Assembly (NCBI GenBank): GCA_009193035.1
Contig: SWDT01000008.1
Span: 434,001-498,000 of the forward strand
Reading direction: 5' to 3'
DNA length: 64,000 bases
Origin: Halicephalobus mephisto
Lineage: Eukaryota > Nematoda > Chromadorea > Rhabditida > Panagrolaimidae
Shown here in pieces: positions 1 to 11,284 of the stretch. Numbering within the stretch: the stretch's first letter is position 1; every line of letters starts with the position of its first letter. The translations under genes and the position numbers were made by a program. The notes beneath the pieces are model-generated. The model was given only the letters and a program-made list of their open reading frames with translations, was not told the origin of the DNA and searched no databases.

Positions 1-1097
1 AAACTAAAAATTGATTTTTGTATGACTGTAAATTTAATAAAAATAATTTTAAAAGGATTAAATCTGGCCATGTTGAAATGACAAATCAGAAAAATAATAA
101 GAAATATAAAATTTTGTTGATTTTATTTCTTTAAATTTAACGAAAATTAAAGATAAGCAAAGTTAAAAGATCTGTGTCAGTCTATAAAGGAATCAATATT
201 AAAATCAAAGATAAAATCCGCACTTTGCTTGCAAGATCCGGGCAGATCGGTTAGTATTTCTGTTCAGATTTATGAAAACTACGGAATCGAAATTGAAATC
301 CGCACTTTGCATGCAACATCTGGGCAGATCGGTTAGTATTTCTGTTCAGATTTATAGATTTCGAAATCAAAGATAAAATCCACACTTTGCTTGCAAGATC
401 CGGGCAGATAGGTTAGTATTTCTGCTCAGATTTATAGATTTCGAAATAAAAGATAAAATCCGCACTTTGCATGCAACATCCGGGCAGATCGGTTAGTATT
501 TCTGCTCAGATTTATAGATTTCAAAATAAAAGATAAAAAAATACACTTTGCTTGTAGCATCCCGACTAGCATTTCTGTTTAGATTTATGAAGATTTCGAA
601 ATCTAATTAAAACCTGCACTTTGCTTGTAATATTTGGGTAATTTCGCCTGTTTAATTTTATGCAAAAATGTAATTTAATTTGATTTTGATGTCAGTCTCT
701 TTATAAACTTCAGCACTAATTTTTTTGGAGATTGATTGGAAGAACAATAAAGAACAAAATATAAAAGTTGATGGATTAACATTCCGTAGAACTTTTTAGG
801 ATTCAGTGGAAAATTCTGATAAGAATCTGAAAAAAGATATGCTTGCACTTTAAGTTCCATATTATATGACGGAATAAAGCTAAATGAAAAAATATAAAAA
901 TACGGAAAAGTGAAGCATTTTTATATTCTTAATTTTTTGAATTTGTTTAGAAAAACAAAATCGAAAATTAAAAAAATCCCAAAACGTATTTAAAGTTGGA
1001 CGTATATGAGGAAATTCATTTAATTTCTCTTTATTGAAAAAAATCACTTAGAAACTATCAAATTTCTTATTTTTATTGATTTTAGAAACCTTCCGAG
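1..1097. other. gene-poor left edge with minisatellite
   Basis: No convincing gene is visible. The only structured sequence is the ~80-bp tandem repeat at about 207-665, listed separately. The remainder is AT-rich unique sequence with short open frames that lack codon character. Confidence 0.5.
207..665. repeat. ~80-bp minisatellite, about 5.5 units
   Basis: Units begin near 219, 301, 381, 461, 541 and 613. Each carries the words CACTTTGCTTGCAAGATC (or CATGCAACATC), GGGCAGATCGGTTAG and TTTCTGTTCAGATTTAT, then AGATTTCGAAATCAAAG. The last unit decays into TTTGGGTAATTTCGCCTG. The same repeat family, including that terminal variant, occurs at 38925-39140 inside an XPF intron. Confidence 0.85.
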
Positions 1098-1373
1098 TTA
1101 TGGATTTAGATAAAAATCTGATGATTTCTTGAAGGAATAACTTAACCGTCCATAATTGTTGGATCGGACATTATTTAAATGGAAGCTTGTATAACTTTGG
1201 TCCCGAAGGGAAATACCCTGAGGACCGACGAAAGGTGTACGGTTGTGCAATATTTCATAAGAGTTGTTTTCATATCTCGTGCTTCCAGCTCTATAAAGAT
1301 ATTTCATATGTTTCTCATCTACATGCGGATCCGGAACCCCTAATTGTGATTCAACAATAATAGTTTGCTTTCT
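1098..1373 (-). other. coding-like open stretch, unidentified
   Basis: On the minus strand a reading frame stays open for about 91 codons from 1373 to a stop at 1098. It contains normal-looking residues such as VPDPHVDEKHMKYLYRAG and NRTPFVGPQGISLRDQSY. There is no clear start, splice context or family match, so it may be a decayed exon. Two further coding-like stretches at 1499-1726 and 2137-2283 are on the same strand, which suggests remnants of one locus. Confidence 0.25.
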
Positions 1374-1498
1374 TTATTGTTAATGAATTTTCATATTTTG
1401 CTGTAGATATCATAGTGGTTGTGGTCTTTTTGAATAAAGCTTAGTGGTAGGTTGTAGGCCATTACTGTCTTAACAATTAGTGATCATATTTATTTACG

Positions 1499-1726
1499 TC
1501 AACAGCAAGAAAAATAAAGAAGAGCCTTCTTCCGTCCGGTAATGTAGCCGGATTCGACCAGCTCAGAAAAAGGATCAAAGATGAGATTAACTTGCTTTAT
1601 ATTGTCATACTTTTTGGTGTGTCGGCTGATTGGGGAGTGCCTTAAAGCATCGTGCAAGACTTCGGACAGCTTAAGTCCATCCTTTGTGATTACGTCATGA
1701 ATGATGATTTCACTTTGAATAATTAC
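1499..1726 (-). other. coding-like open stretch, possible gene fragment
   Basis: A minus-strand frame of 75 codons ends at a TGA at 1499-1501. Its composition is clearly protein-like (for example DGLKLSEVLHDALRHSPISR and IFDPFSELVESGYITGRKKA) and richer in G+C than its surroundings. It has no ATG and no plausible upstream exon, and I do not recognise the family. It is probably a relic or an exon whose partners are lost. Confidence 0.35.
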
Positions 1727-2136
1727 TCATAACTTTGATTTTTCATTCTAAAAGAAATAAACTCGATTTCAAGTTTTCCAACTTTTTAAAATACTTCCAT
1801 ATTATAGTATTTTATTTTGTAAAATTCCTTTTTGGAAAGTAATTCAGCTTTTTTCTAACATCATACTAATAAGGCCTAAAATCATCTGGGACAATTACAA
1901 ACCAACTTTTATTGGGGAAGATTATCTAGAAAATGCAGAAAATGCATCAAACATGAACGGAAAACTGTTTCCGATCGATCTTAATTCACAGTAATTTGAA
2001 CAGACTGAATCTTCTTTCATTTAGTCTTTGAAATTAAAATTTTCTTTATTTTCATTCTTTTATATATGAACAAGATTTTACAATTTCTCTAGCTGTTTCA
2101 TATGAAACATTAACTTTACATTCAGATTTGATCCTG

Positions 2137-2283
2137 TTAGAAGATTTTCCTTTGGACCCTCTCCAAATAATTCTTTTCGTCTCTATTAAAAAGTTTCTTC
2201 AGATGACCAGGCTTTGCTTTGGAATCAATATGATTCATTATCTCTTGTATTGTCAAAGTAGAATTGTAATTCCGTTTCGGCAT
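2137..2283 (-). CDS. small ORF, 48 aa, unidentified
   Basis: A minus-strand ORF begins MPKRNYNSTLTIQEIM at an ATG at 2283 and ends at a TAA at 2137. It encodes a basic peptide with an amphipathic C-terminal half (HLKKLFNRDEKNYLERVQ). It may be a tiny gene, or part of the same decayed locus as the open stretches at 1.1-1.7 kb. No promoter or splice evidence was found. Confidence 0.25.
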   Translation of the reverse strand: MPKRNYNSTLTIQEIMNHIDSKAKPGHLKKLFNRDEKNYLERVQRKIF

Positions 2284-2634
2284 GACAAGTTTTCTTAGTT
2301 AGTTTTGAAGCAACAATGAAATCATTTTCAAAGTTATGTGTTGGTGAACATGAATTCTCTTATAATAGATTCACAAAAATCAGTGTAAAACACAACATAT
2401 TCAAGTAAATATATATTTGTATTTCATTCACAACAGCTCGGTGTTGTAATTTTGAAATTTACTACTTTTATTTCGAAGTAATTTTGAGAAGTTTCTAATA
2501 CTATGTAAACAAGTTCTTATACAAAATTTCGCAATAGTATCAATTTAGCTGCTTACTCTCATAATAACAGCAAATGCTGATATAAGTACATTTTTGCACG
2601 ATGCTGTAAAAATACGTCAATGGTATATAATGAA

Positions 2635-3910
2635 CTAAATCAAACTACTAGTTGTCGCAACGATAGCAAAGCGTTGGTGACGTAGTTTACCGAAGCAATT
2701 TTTTATCATCATATAACTCTCTTTTCTGTAGGATTTGAGAAAGAACAGAATAGAGAGTGCATTTCCCATTGGAATGTAGGACAAGAAAATAGAAGCTATT
2801 CCTGACACGCTTGGGGAAATGTGAAGCGGTGATGTTATCGTAATGACAATACCAATAAGAGGTACCACGAAGGTGAACAGTGGAATTACGGACTGAGCGA
2901 TGAGGGTTTTCGTTAATTGATTTTGGACTTCTAAGAAGTTGGGATTGACGGTCATGCTGGATTGATGATACTTCATGAATTTATAAACCTTCCAACTGAG
3001 GCAAATGATAATTATATAAGACCCACAAATGACAATGACTGCGTTAAACATAATAATGTATAAATATTTGTCGAACTAAAATAGATTTTAAAACTATTAA
3101 TTGATTTTGAATGAAATTCCTTACGATTCCCATAATTGAAGTTGCTTTGACTTTTCCATCATCTGCAGCGAACCAGGGAGCCAGTTCCTCCGCAAGATAA
3201 AGTTTGTCTTTGGTTCTGATGCAGAAAGCATAATAATAGTGTAGTCCAAACGTGACGGCCATGAATCCAGCAATAGCCAGACAAGTAAGTTGTAATGAGA
3301 GTGGGAACTTCTTATTCAAACAGAGGATTCTGTATCTGTAGTAGAATGAAGTCGGAAGAGCGTCCATCGAGTAAACCAAAGCTATAACCCAAACTGCGGA
3401 TACGTATTGCTCCATTTCATGGCTCATTGGGATCAGGGAATTGAGAATGATAGATTCTCTACCATCTTGACTCACTACTATCTGAAATCACTCACATTCA
3501 ATGATGATGATAATACTTTAAAAATTAGAAATAAGCGTTTCTGTGCAACCACCTCAAGACATTTTCAGAACATTGCAAAAACTGTAAGAATATAAGGTTT
3601 TGAATCACAGTTCAAATCATTTCTATTAAGTTCTGGAAGATTTCAAAATCTTTCACTATATTCGGAATGACTCGACAAATTCCGGCATTCTGTAATCAAG
3701 CAAATCTAAACTCACCGGTCGGGCAATGAAAGTCATTGTGTTGAAAAAAATATCGACGATGGTACATTGAAGTAGGATGGCATTGTACTTTTTGAGTTCT
3801 TTATCTTTAGTTTTAAAAATCATATAAATCAACAAAAAGTTACAGGAAAATCCAAAAAAAGTGGAAATAAAATCATTTATCCAATGCACAGTTCTCAAAG
3901 TAGCGGTCAT
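2635..3910 (-). CDS. seven-transmembrane chemoreceptor (Str/Srd type), receptor 1
   Basis: Predicted serpentine chemosensory receptor of 330 residues. Exons are 3910-3716, 3481-3125 and 3075-2635, all joined in phase 0. Exon 1 gives TM1-TM2 with KKYNAILLQCTIVDIF, exon 2 gives TM3-TM5 with SFYYRYRILCLNKKFP, and exon 3 gives TM6-TM7 with LTKTLIAQSVIPLFTF and SYIPMGNALSILFFLKSYRK. These are features of the nematode Str superfamily; Srd is the nearest fit. The start MTATLRTVH aligns with the starts of the four paralogues. The frame stays open upstream to 3958, and YSSKM just before the start is shared with receptor 2, so a slightly longer N-terminus cannot be excluded. Introns are 234 and 49 bp. 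Intact, with no disrupted frame. Confidence 0.9.
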
Positions 3911-3999
3911 TTTGCTAGAGTAACCTGCTGCATTTACCTGAACTGTACTTTTATACAACCGGAGCTAATTGTTCAGTAACAATATTGTATCATAAAGAC

Positions 4000-5671
4000 T
4001 ACAAAGGAACAGTGAGAGTAATTATCACTATTTAACTAAATACAACAGAATAATTTAGTTTTATAGTAATCCAAAAGTACTTTTACAAATGCTTTAGGAG
4101 CTATTAAATATTTGTTTATGAAATTTCTGAACTTGCAAAACAAAAAAATTAATCTCAACAATTATTAAATTTCCAACATAACAAATTTAAGTATTATAAT
4201 ACTTAGAAATCTAAGCCTGACAAAAATGTGAAGAATTTAAAGAGTAATTTTTCCTTCTCTCAAGGGAGCAAAAATATCATTTATTTCTTAACAGAATAAG
4301 TCAGTTTACATTCGGCAGTACTTGATGAAAGTCTCCAGAATCTTCTAGGAATCATTAGAGGATTTGGACTTTCCAAAACTTCATGCAAATTTATAACGGC
4401 TTCAAAATTTAGGAAGCATTTAAACACAAAGTTTCAAATTTCGAATTTTGAATGTTTTTGGAAAGTTATAGTGAAGAACGATGTTACGGTCAGTAATGAA
4501 TAGATCTTCTGGACTTTATTATCTAGTAGAATATTGCGGGGTCTTAGTGTGTTTATGGTATCAACATATGCTGTATTCCTACACTGATTATTAGGCAAAA
4601 TAGAGGAGAGATCCTCGTCTAGACAAGGCTAGTCTCAGATCAACTAGACTGCAGTTAAAATAAAAATAATTCTCTTACACTTTAGTCATGCCTCTCAAAA
4701 TGGTGGCTGACTAAGCGGAACTTTGTAATTCTCTTAAGGCCATTAGTAACTTACTTCTGTTCTTTGTGCCTACAAGATCAGAAAAATTCTTATCCAAATA
4801 ATTTTATACTAACATTCAACTCAATTATGTATATCAGACAAGAACGCTAATTAGGAGATCAATTTCATAACAAAATTCTTGTTATTCTTCATAGTATTTG
4901 AAAATCAAATACCAAAGTCAAATGAAATCAACGAATTCCAATTATTATTATGATTACTGCATATCTATATAACCTCTTATTTGTGTATTGTCACTCATTT
5001 TGTAAGCAAAAAAGAGAATTCAGAAATAAACCAAAGCACAACAGATTTAATCTCACTGACAGAGATACCTTAAGCTATTTAAGTACACACGACATACTTA
5101 ATTTTAGCAAATCGTCATAAGCAAAAATTAAAAGTGAAGATGTTCTTTTAAAGTAGTCACTCAATTTGAAGATCTCAAATTATTGGCAAAGAATGAACGG
5201 TCATTTGGTTCATAAAAGCGAACCATATTTCACAGCACTATGTAACAAAGAAGAAAATAAGAAAACACTGTTAATTTTTAATTATAGAAAGCAAAATGTA
5301 GCTACAAAAATTGAAATAATTCATTTGCAGTCCTTTAAAAGTAAATAAATTGAGAGTGTGCATAATTAGATCATCCTGGGCATTCAAATTCAAAAGATCA
5401 TTTCTTATCCATGCAAAACTTATCTATTCTTTTGTGGAATGTATCCCAACTACATTTTTTTCTTTTATGTAACAATACCTTGTGAGATCATAAGTTCTCG
5501 TGAACTTACATTTTTGCTTTAAACTGTTTACATAAAGAGGAACAGTTTTATATTCTCCATGAATATAATTTAAAAAAGTCCATTTCATGATAAAAAATCT
5601 AGCCAATTAAATTTGTATAAACAGACCAATTTACTTAAATAGAAGTACATATATTGTACTATAATGAATGG
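4000..5671. other. intergenic between receptors 1 and 2
   Basis: This 1.7 kb holds the inverted-repeat arm at 4485-4760 and otherwise AT-rich unique sequence. No gene, RNA or strong motif was seen in 4760-5670. Confidence 0.5.
4485..4760 (-). repeat. left arm of a ~270-bp inverted duplication
   Basis: The reverse complement of this segment matches 13858-14145 over most of its length. Shared words include GATACCATAAACACACTA, AATAAAGTCCAGAAGATCTA, TTGTCTAGACGAGGATCTC and AAAGTGTAAGAGAAT. It lies about 575 bp upstream of the receptor 1 start, and its partner about 445 bp upstream of receptor 3, in the same orientation relative to each receptor. It may be a duplicated promoter-distal segment or a dispersed element. 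Confidence 0.8.
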
Positions 5672-6956
5672 TTATTGGGCAGTCACAGTTATAGTAATAG
5701 ATGGATGACTGAAACATTTTTTCAACATTTCATAGCTTCTTTTTCTGTATGATTTACCGAAGAAGAGCATAGATAAAGCATTTCCCATAGGGATATAGGA
5801 CAATAGGGCAAATGTTGCCGCCGAAACGACTGGAGGTACAGAAATTGCTAATACTACTGTAACTACGACACAGATAACAGGAATTCCGAAGGTAATCAGT
5901 GGAATTATAGACTGAGCGACGAGGGTCTTTGTTAACTGACTCTGAACATCCAAGAAGTTGGGATTGGTCATCATCGTAACTTTATGGAACTTCATGAATT
6001 TGTAAACCTTCCAACTGAGGTAAATGACAATTATGTAGGACCCAAAGGTAATCAACACTGCATGACTCATGAAGAAGTATACATAGTTATCAAACTAAAG
6101 TGGGCTGTAAAATTACCAATGAATTCCGAATAAAACTCCTTACGATTCCCATAATTGAAGTCGCTTTGACTTTCCCATCTTCTGTAGCAAACCACGGAGC
6201 CAGTTCTTCCGCAAGATGAAGTTTGTCTTTGGTTCTGATGCAGAAAGCGTAGTAGTAGTGTCCTGCATACGTGATGGCCATGAATCCAGAGATAACGAGG
6301 CAGGTAAGCTGTAAAGAAAACGGGAACTTCTTATTCAAACAGAGAATTCTGTATCTGTAGTAGAATGATATTGGAAGGACACAGATTGAGTAAACTATAA
6401 CGAAAATCCAAACAGCGGATAAAAGTTGTTCTGCTTGTTGACTGATTGGAATAAGGGAGTTAACAATGATAACTTCTTGACCGTGATAGGTTACTATTAT
6501 CTAGAATTATTTAAATCAAACGAAAATCATATGATAAAAACTTGAAGCTTATTTGATTACAAGGTCATCTCAAAACGAATTTCCAAAAATTAACAAGATT
6601 TAGATCTTTTATTTTAATCGTGAAAGCTTTTAGAGGATATCTTAAAATCAGTTTCAAGATATTGTGGAAATTTGTAGAACTTCCCACAAGATTACTAAAG
6701 CTTATATTATATTATAGGAAATTACAAAGATATCATAATTCTAAAAGTTAAACAAACCAACCGGTCGAACAATGAATGTCAGAATGGTGAGAACAAGATC
6801 AATGAAAGTACTTTGAAGTAGAATAGCATTGTATTTCTGCAGCTCTTTGTCTTTAGTCTTGACAATCATGTAGATCAACAAGGAGTTGCAGAAGAGTCCA
6901 CAAAAAGTAGAGACAAAGTCATTTATCCCATGAATAGTCCTCAAATGAGCAGTCAT
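5672..6956 (-). CDS. seven-transmembrane chemoreceptor (Str/Srd type), receptor 2
   Basis: Predicted 324-residue receptor, the closest relative of receptor 1. Exons are 6956-6762, 6500-6144 and 6094-5672. Exon 1 (195 bp) and exon 2 (357 bp) have exactly the lengths seen in receptor 1. Family hallmarks are KKYNAILLQ-like text in TM2 (here QKYNAILLQSTFIDL), SFYYRYRILCLNKKFP, AEELAPWFATEDGKVKATS and SYIPMGNALSMLFFGKSYRK. The first donor is GTTGGT, weak but required by the reading frame. The frame is open upstream of the chosen ATG to a splice-like TTTGTAG near 7050, so an N-terminal extension or SL acceptor is possible. Transcribed in the same direction as receptor 1 and the TolB-like gene. Confidence 0.9.
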
Positions 6957-7064
6957 TTTGCTCGAATAGGATACCACAGTCGTTTGAGAATAGGTATTTA
7001 TTAAATCGGAATTGTTGAATGATAGTAATGCATCATATTCACTACAAATAAAGAGAGAAGACAA

Positions 7065-7975
7065 TTAAACTGCATTTAACTAGGTAAAACAAAACAATTT
7101 AGTTTCGCAGTAATTAGAATGTATTTGGAAATTTTTGAAGAATTACAAAGAACAGATTTTGCCCACAAAGAAGTTCAAAAGTTTAAATAATTTAAAAAAC
7201 GCCATTCAAAATTTTAGAACCAAAGATGAAAAAAATGATTCCTGGATATTTTTCAAATCCCAGCATGACAAAAGTACATCTTACAAAGTTCTGTAATCTC
7301 AATATGGCAAATTTAAGTCCTATAAGACTGAACATTTCAAAATAAGAAAAATAGGTCTAAAGCATATCAGAAAGGAAATTTATGTTTTTTCAAAAATAGA
7401 CAAAAATACAATTTAGTTATTAAAACAATAAGTCATTTTACAGTCACTAATACCTGGTGAAGATCTTTAAAATTTTTCACAATCTTTAGAAATGTGAAAT
7501 TTTTGACAACATAAAATAGCTTCTTCTCAATGAAATCGAATAATACCACTAATTCAAAGTTGTAGTCATAATGTGTTCCGAAAATTAATCGGTAAAAAGG
7601 CGTAAAACACGAAATATACTAGACAGAATGATACGGGCATAAGAGATTCACCCTACTCTCTTATTATTATTAGCTTCATTTTAGTCTTGTTGTTCTTCTG
7701 ATTATTATTTTTATTTTTATTACTACCTGTTATCATTATATTAGTATTATTATGCATATTAACGACAATAAAGAAGGAAAATTAAGTTGTATCCAATGCT
7801 TTTCTAGAATATTATAGAAACGTTTGGAACTTTTTAAAATTTAATGGAGAATTTAGAATCAGCATCCCAAACTTCAAAGTTTGGAAACTTGTTGAAATTT
7901 GTGTTAAAATCATATTGTAACGGCGTTAATTTCTTATTCTTTGTAGATTGATTTTACTTTTTTCAAATTATAAAT
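7065..7975. other. intergenic, AT-rich
   Basis: No gene is visible. A T/A-rich, TTATTATT-type low-complexity patch lies at about 7656-7760. The segment separates receptor 2 from the 3' end of the TolB-like gene. Confidence 0.5.
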
Positions 7976-10900
7976 TTAAAAAAATAAACAAAACATAAGT
8001 AAAAGAGGAATCAAGAGGGGAACTGATCTGCTTGCAGGTGAGCCTGTGTTGTTTGGAGGTGAAGTTGTTGTAGTGCTTGAAGGTGAAGTTGTTGTATTGC
8101 TTGAAGGTTGGGGATCGACCCAATCAGCAACAAAGAGATTGACATCGTATGTGCTACTATTTCTAGAGCTCCCCCAAACTAATTTTGTTCCAGCATGATT
8201 CATCATCGGGAAAGCGTCGAATTGACCATCGTCCCAGGTGACTCTTTCCAACCCAGTTCCATCGTCGTTAATGACGTAGAGACTGAAAGCTCCAAACCCA
8301 GCTGTATCATTGAAATCGGAACTGAAGATGATCCTTTTGTTGTCCTTAAGATAATACGGGGCCCAGTTGGCTCCTCCAAGCTTAGTAATTTGCTTCATAT
8401 TGCTTCCGTCAACATTAACGACGAAAAGCTCCATTGCCAGAGGAACTACGATATTGTACTTTAGTAGAAGTTTATAGTAATCCGTTTCCTGTCCTGGTTT
8501 TGGTCTGCTTGCTCGGAAAATTAATCGTTTACTGTCAGGCGAGAAAAATGCACCGCCATCATAACCAGTGACGTTCGTTATCTGTCTTACATTTCCGCCA
8601 TCAAGATCCATGATGTAGATATCCAGGTCTCCGTTCCTCATTGAAGTAAAAGCAATCATTTTTCCGTCAGGGGAAATGACTCCTTCAGCATCGTATCCAG
8701 GAGTATTTGTCAGTTGTTTTGTGATGATACCATACTCATTCACGAGGTAGATATCAAAATCTGGATAAATATCCCAAGTATAGCTGGCATTGTTACAGAG
8801 CTGTGCAAGAGTCGTATTCGTCGACAAAGCCGGATTATTGGAGCTGCAGGTCTTTATCGGACAAGTCACATCGTGAGCAATGGAGGAGTTGACTTTTACC
8901 TAAAAATATCTCTTAAAATTTATTACTAGAATAATTAGAAAATACTCATAAAATTACTTCAAGATTAATTATAAACTCTTCTATAATTCTCGATTTAGAT
9001 ACTAAGTTACAGTTTATATAGAATTCTAAAAGATTCCAGGAACTTCCATAAAATTTTTAGAAGTTTTAAAATTGCTCTATGAATTCTAGGAGAGTTTCAA
9101 ACCTATAATATGTTAAAGAAATTTAGAACTTTATTAGATTCTGGAAACTTCCATGCAATTCTATTATATAAAATTACACTTACACTTCTAAATGTTCCAG
9201 CATAAAGGGATTGTTTTCCGTCTGGGTAGAAGAACGAGCAAGTACAAACTCCGAGACCAGTACTCATTTTCCGGGCAATTTGAGTATTAGGGTCTTTGCA
9301 GAGGTCAATCTGGTAAATCTGATCACATCCAGTGCCGTAGTTCTTCAGACCTGTTGCTTGGATAGTCAACATGTTGTCGTCGAAGCTAAAGTAACCTTCG
9401 GCATTTTCCCCTCCAAAAGTCAACTGCTTGACGTTCTTCAAATGAACTTCTCCTGGGAAGTGAACAATTCCGTCGTAGTAGTTATCTGTTGGGGTGTTTT
9501 GCCAACAAGTTGTGTCTTGTTCTTCAACCTTAAGAGATTGGGAATGTTTCTCTTGATTAAAGTGACCTCCATCGAAGAGCCCTGAGCTAGAGCCTGTGAC
9601 GTTGAAATCGGCCAGGAACAACTGGAATTCTGATGGATTTGAAGAATTTCTGTTGCTGGCGAAGACAATTTTGTTAAAGTCAGATGAAATAGCAGCATGA
9701 ATAGTCGACACGTTTCCAGTCAGGGTAGATACTGGTTTAAGACTTTCATCGAAGATGTTGTAAAGATAAAGCCCAAAATTGTTATTAATCTGATTGTAAT
9801 TAGTGGAGAAGACAATTTTGTTTCCTTTAGTATTTGCGAAAACTGGATAAGAATTAGAATACCCATGAACACTTTTGACCACTTGAAGGTCATATCCATC
9901 AAAGGAAACAAAAAAGATATCCATGGTAGAAGTTGGGATAAGGTTGTAACTAAGATACGTTTTCAAGATTTTCTGGTTGTCTAACGTTGTCGGATGATAT
10001 CCGTGCAAAGCGGCTCTTCTTTCATCCGTATCGATGGAGATTCCTCCAAAATAACTGACATTCTGTTCTGTAACTAAGGTAGGGTCTGTGGTCTGCATGA
10101 TCGGTCTGACGTAGAGATTAATTCCGAGATCATCTTTGTAAAAATAATAAAGCATCTGACCGTCAAAAGTTGGTTTTGCAACCCAGGCTCCTCCGTAGTA
10201 TTCCCCGGGGTTGGAAGCCGAATACTGTTCCTTGATGTTGGCATATTGATTAAACAAAAAGATATCCGTGTCAGAGTAGAAATCCCATGTTGGAGTATTA
10301 CCTGAAAAAGATGAGAAATTAAAATCATACTATTGTAAAAATAAGAAAAGTATGTTGTTATGAAACTGTTTCAACATGGAATTATACCATTTTTTACCAC
10401 AGATTTTTGTATTTAATGGCTTAGGTATTTTCAAAAATTTCAGCTAATTCTCAAAGGTTCGAAAAGTTTGAAAAAGACTTTAAAGGCCTTGGGAACTTTC
10501 AGTGAATTCTGAAGGCTTATGGAAGATCCTACAAGATTTCAGAAGATTTTAAAAACCTCTGTAAAATTCCAAAACACCTCGGGAATTTGTACTAGATTGT
10601 AGTTAATAATGAAATTGCTTACATAATTGCTGAACTGTCGAATTGTGAGATGTATCACAGGTCCTCAAAGGACATGTATTACTTGCAACGAAATTGTCTG
10701 GATAATTTATCTAAAATAATTTCATTTTTTCTTTTCAGTATTTTTGATTTTGCTAAATTTTGTATAATATTGAATTATTTTCCATTAAATTTAGAAAACT
10801 TTTATTTTTGGTTCTGTTGATGCTAGAAATATAAAAATCAATGAAAAAAATGTAATTTTAAATAAAAATTAAAACAAAGTAAAAAAATTGTTTAATGGTC

Positions 10901-11284
10901 TCGAAACATTCTTATTTCGAAATTACATGTTTAAATATGTATAAAAGATTAAACACAAACCTTGTGGAAATTACTTTCGAAAGTGACGTCATTAGTTCCC
11001 GGGAAGAACCTTGCATTGGTAGCGTACCCCAACCCCGGACTCAACCTTGCGGGTTTGGCATCGAGGTTGTTCAAGTCGATTCTGTAGATCTGATCACAGT
11101 TCATCCCATACGGACCTCCTTTAGCGGAGAACACAATCTGGGATCCATCGTAATTGAAGCTCGGAAGAGAATGATGTCCTCCAAAAGTCAATTGTCGGAT
11201 GTTACTGAAGTATTTTTCATCAGGGAAAGTAATGCCCCCTTTGGCAATGGAGACCAGACACAAGAGCCAAATAACTGATTTCAT
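7976..11284 (-). CDS. secreted tandem TolB/PD40-type beta-propeller protein, GPI-like tail
   Basis: Four exons (11284-10961, 10710-10623, 10301-9184, 8899-7976) give 817 residues. The start is the ATG of MKSVIWLLCLVSIAKG, a clear signal peptide; the open frame upstream begins only with GTG. Two homologous units follow. Unit 1 (about 25-375) opens with NIRQLTFGGHHSLPSFNYDG and unit 2 (about 413-775) with NVKQLTFGGENAEGYFSFDD. Each contains GxNCDQIY/GCDQIYQIDL, a TCPLRTC/TCPIKTC disulphide-type motif, and a segment ending MEFFV/MELFVVNVDGSN. Blades in unit 2, such as GKMIAFTSMRNGDLDIYIMD, are typical of WD40-like PD40 repeats. Unit 1 blades are more degenerate. The C-terminus is Thr/Ser-rich followed by a hydrophobic stretch ending at the stop, as in GPI-anchored proteins. 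Function and ligand are unknown; extracellular surface binding is inferred. Confidence 0.87.

Noticed and set aside
2093..2100. CTGTTTCA, the core of the nematode 21U-RNA (Ruby) motif, also at 10366 and on the minus strand near 17823, 23603 and 62392
   Set aside because: About five hits in 64 kb on two strands is near chance for this composition, and no cluster is visible.
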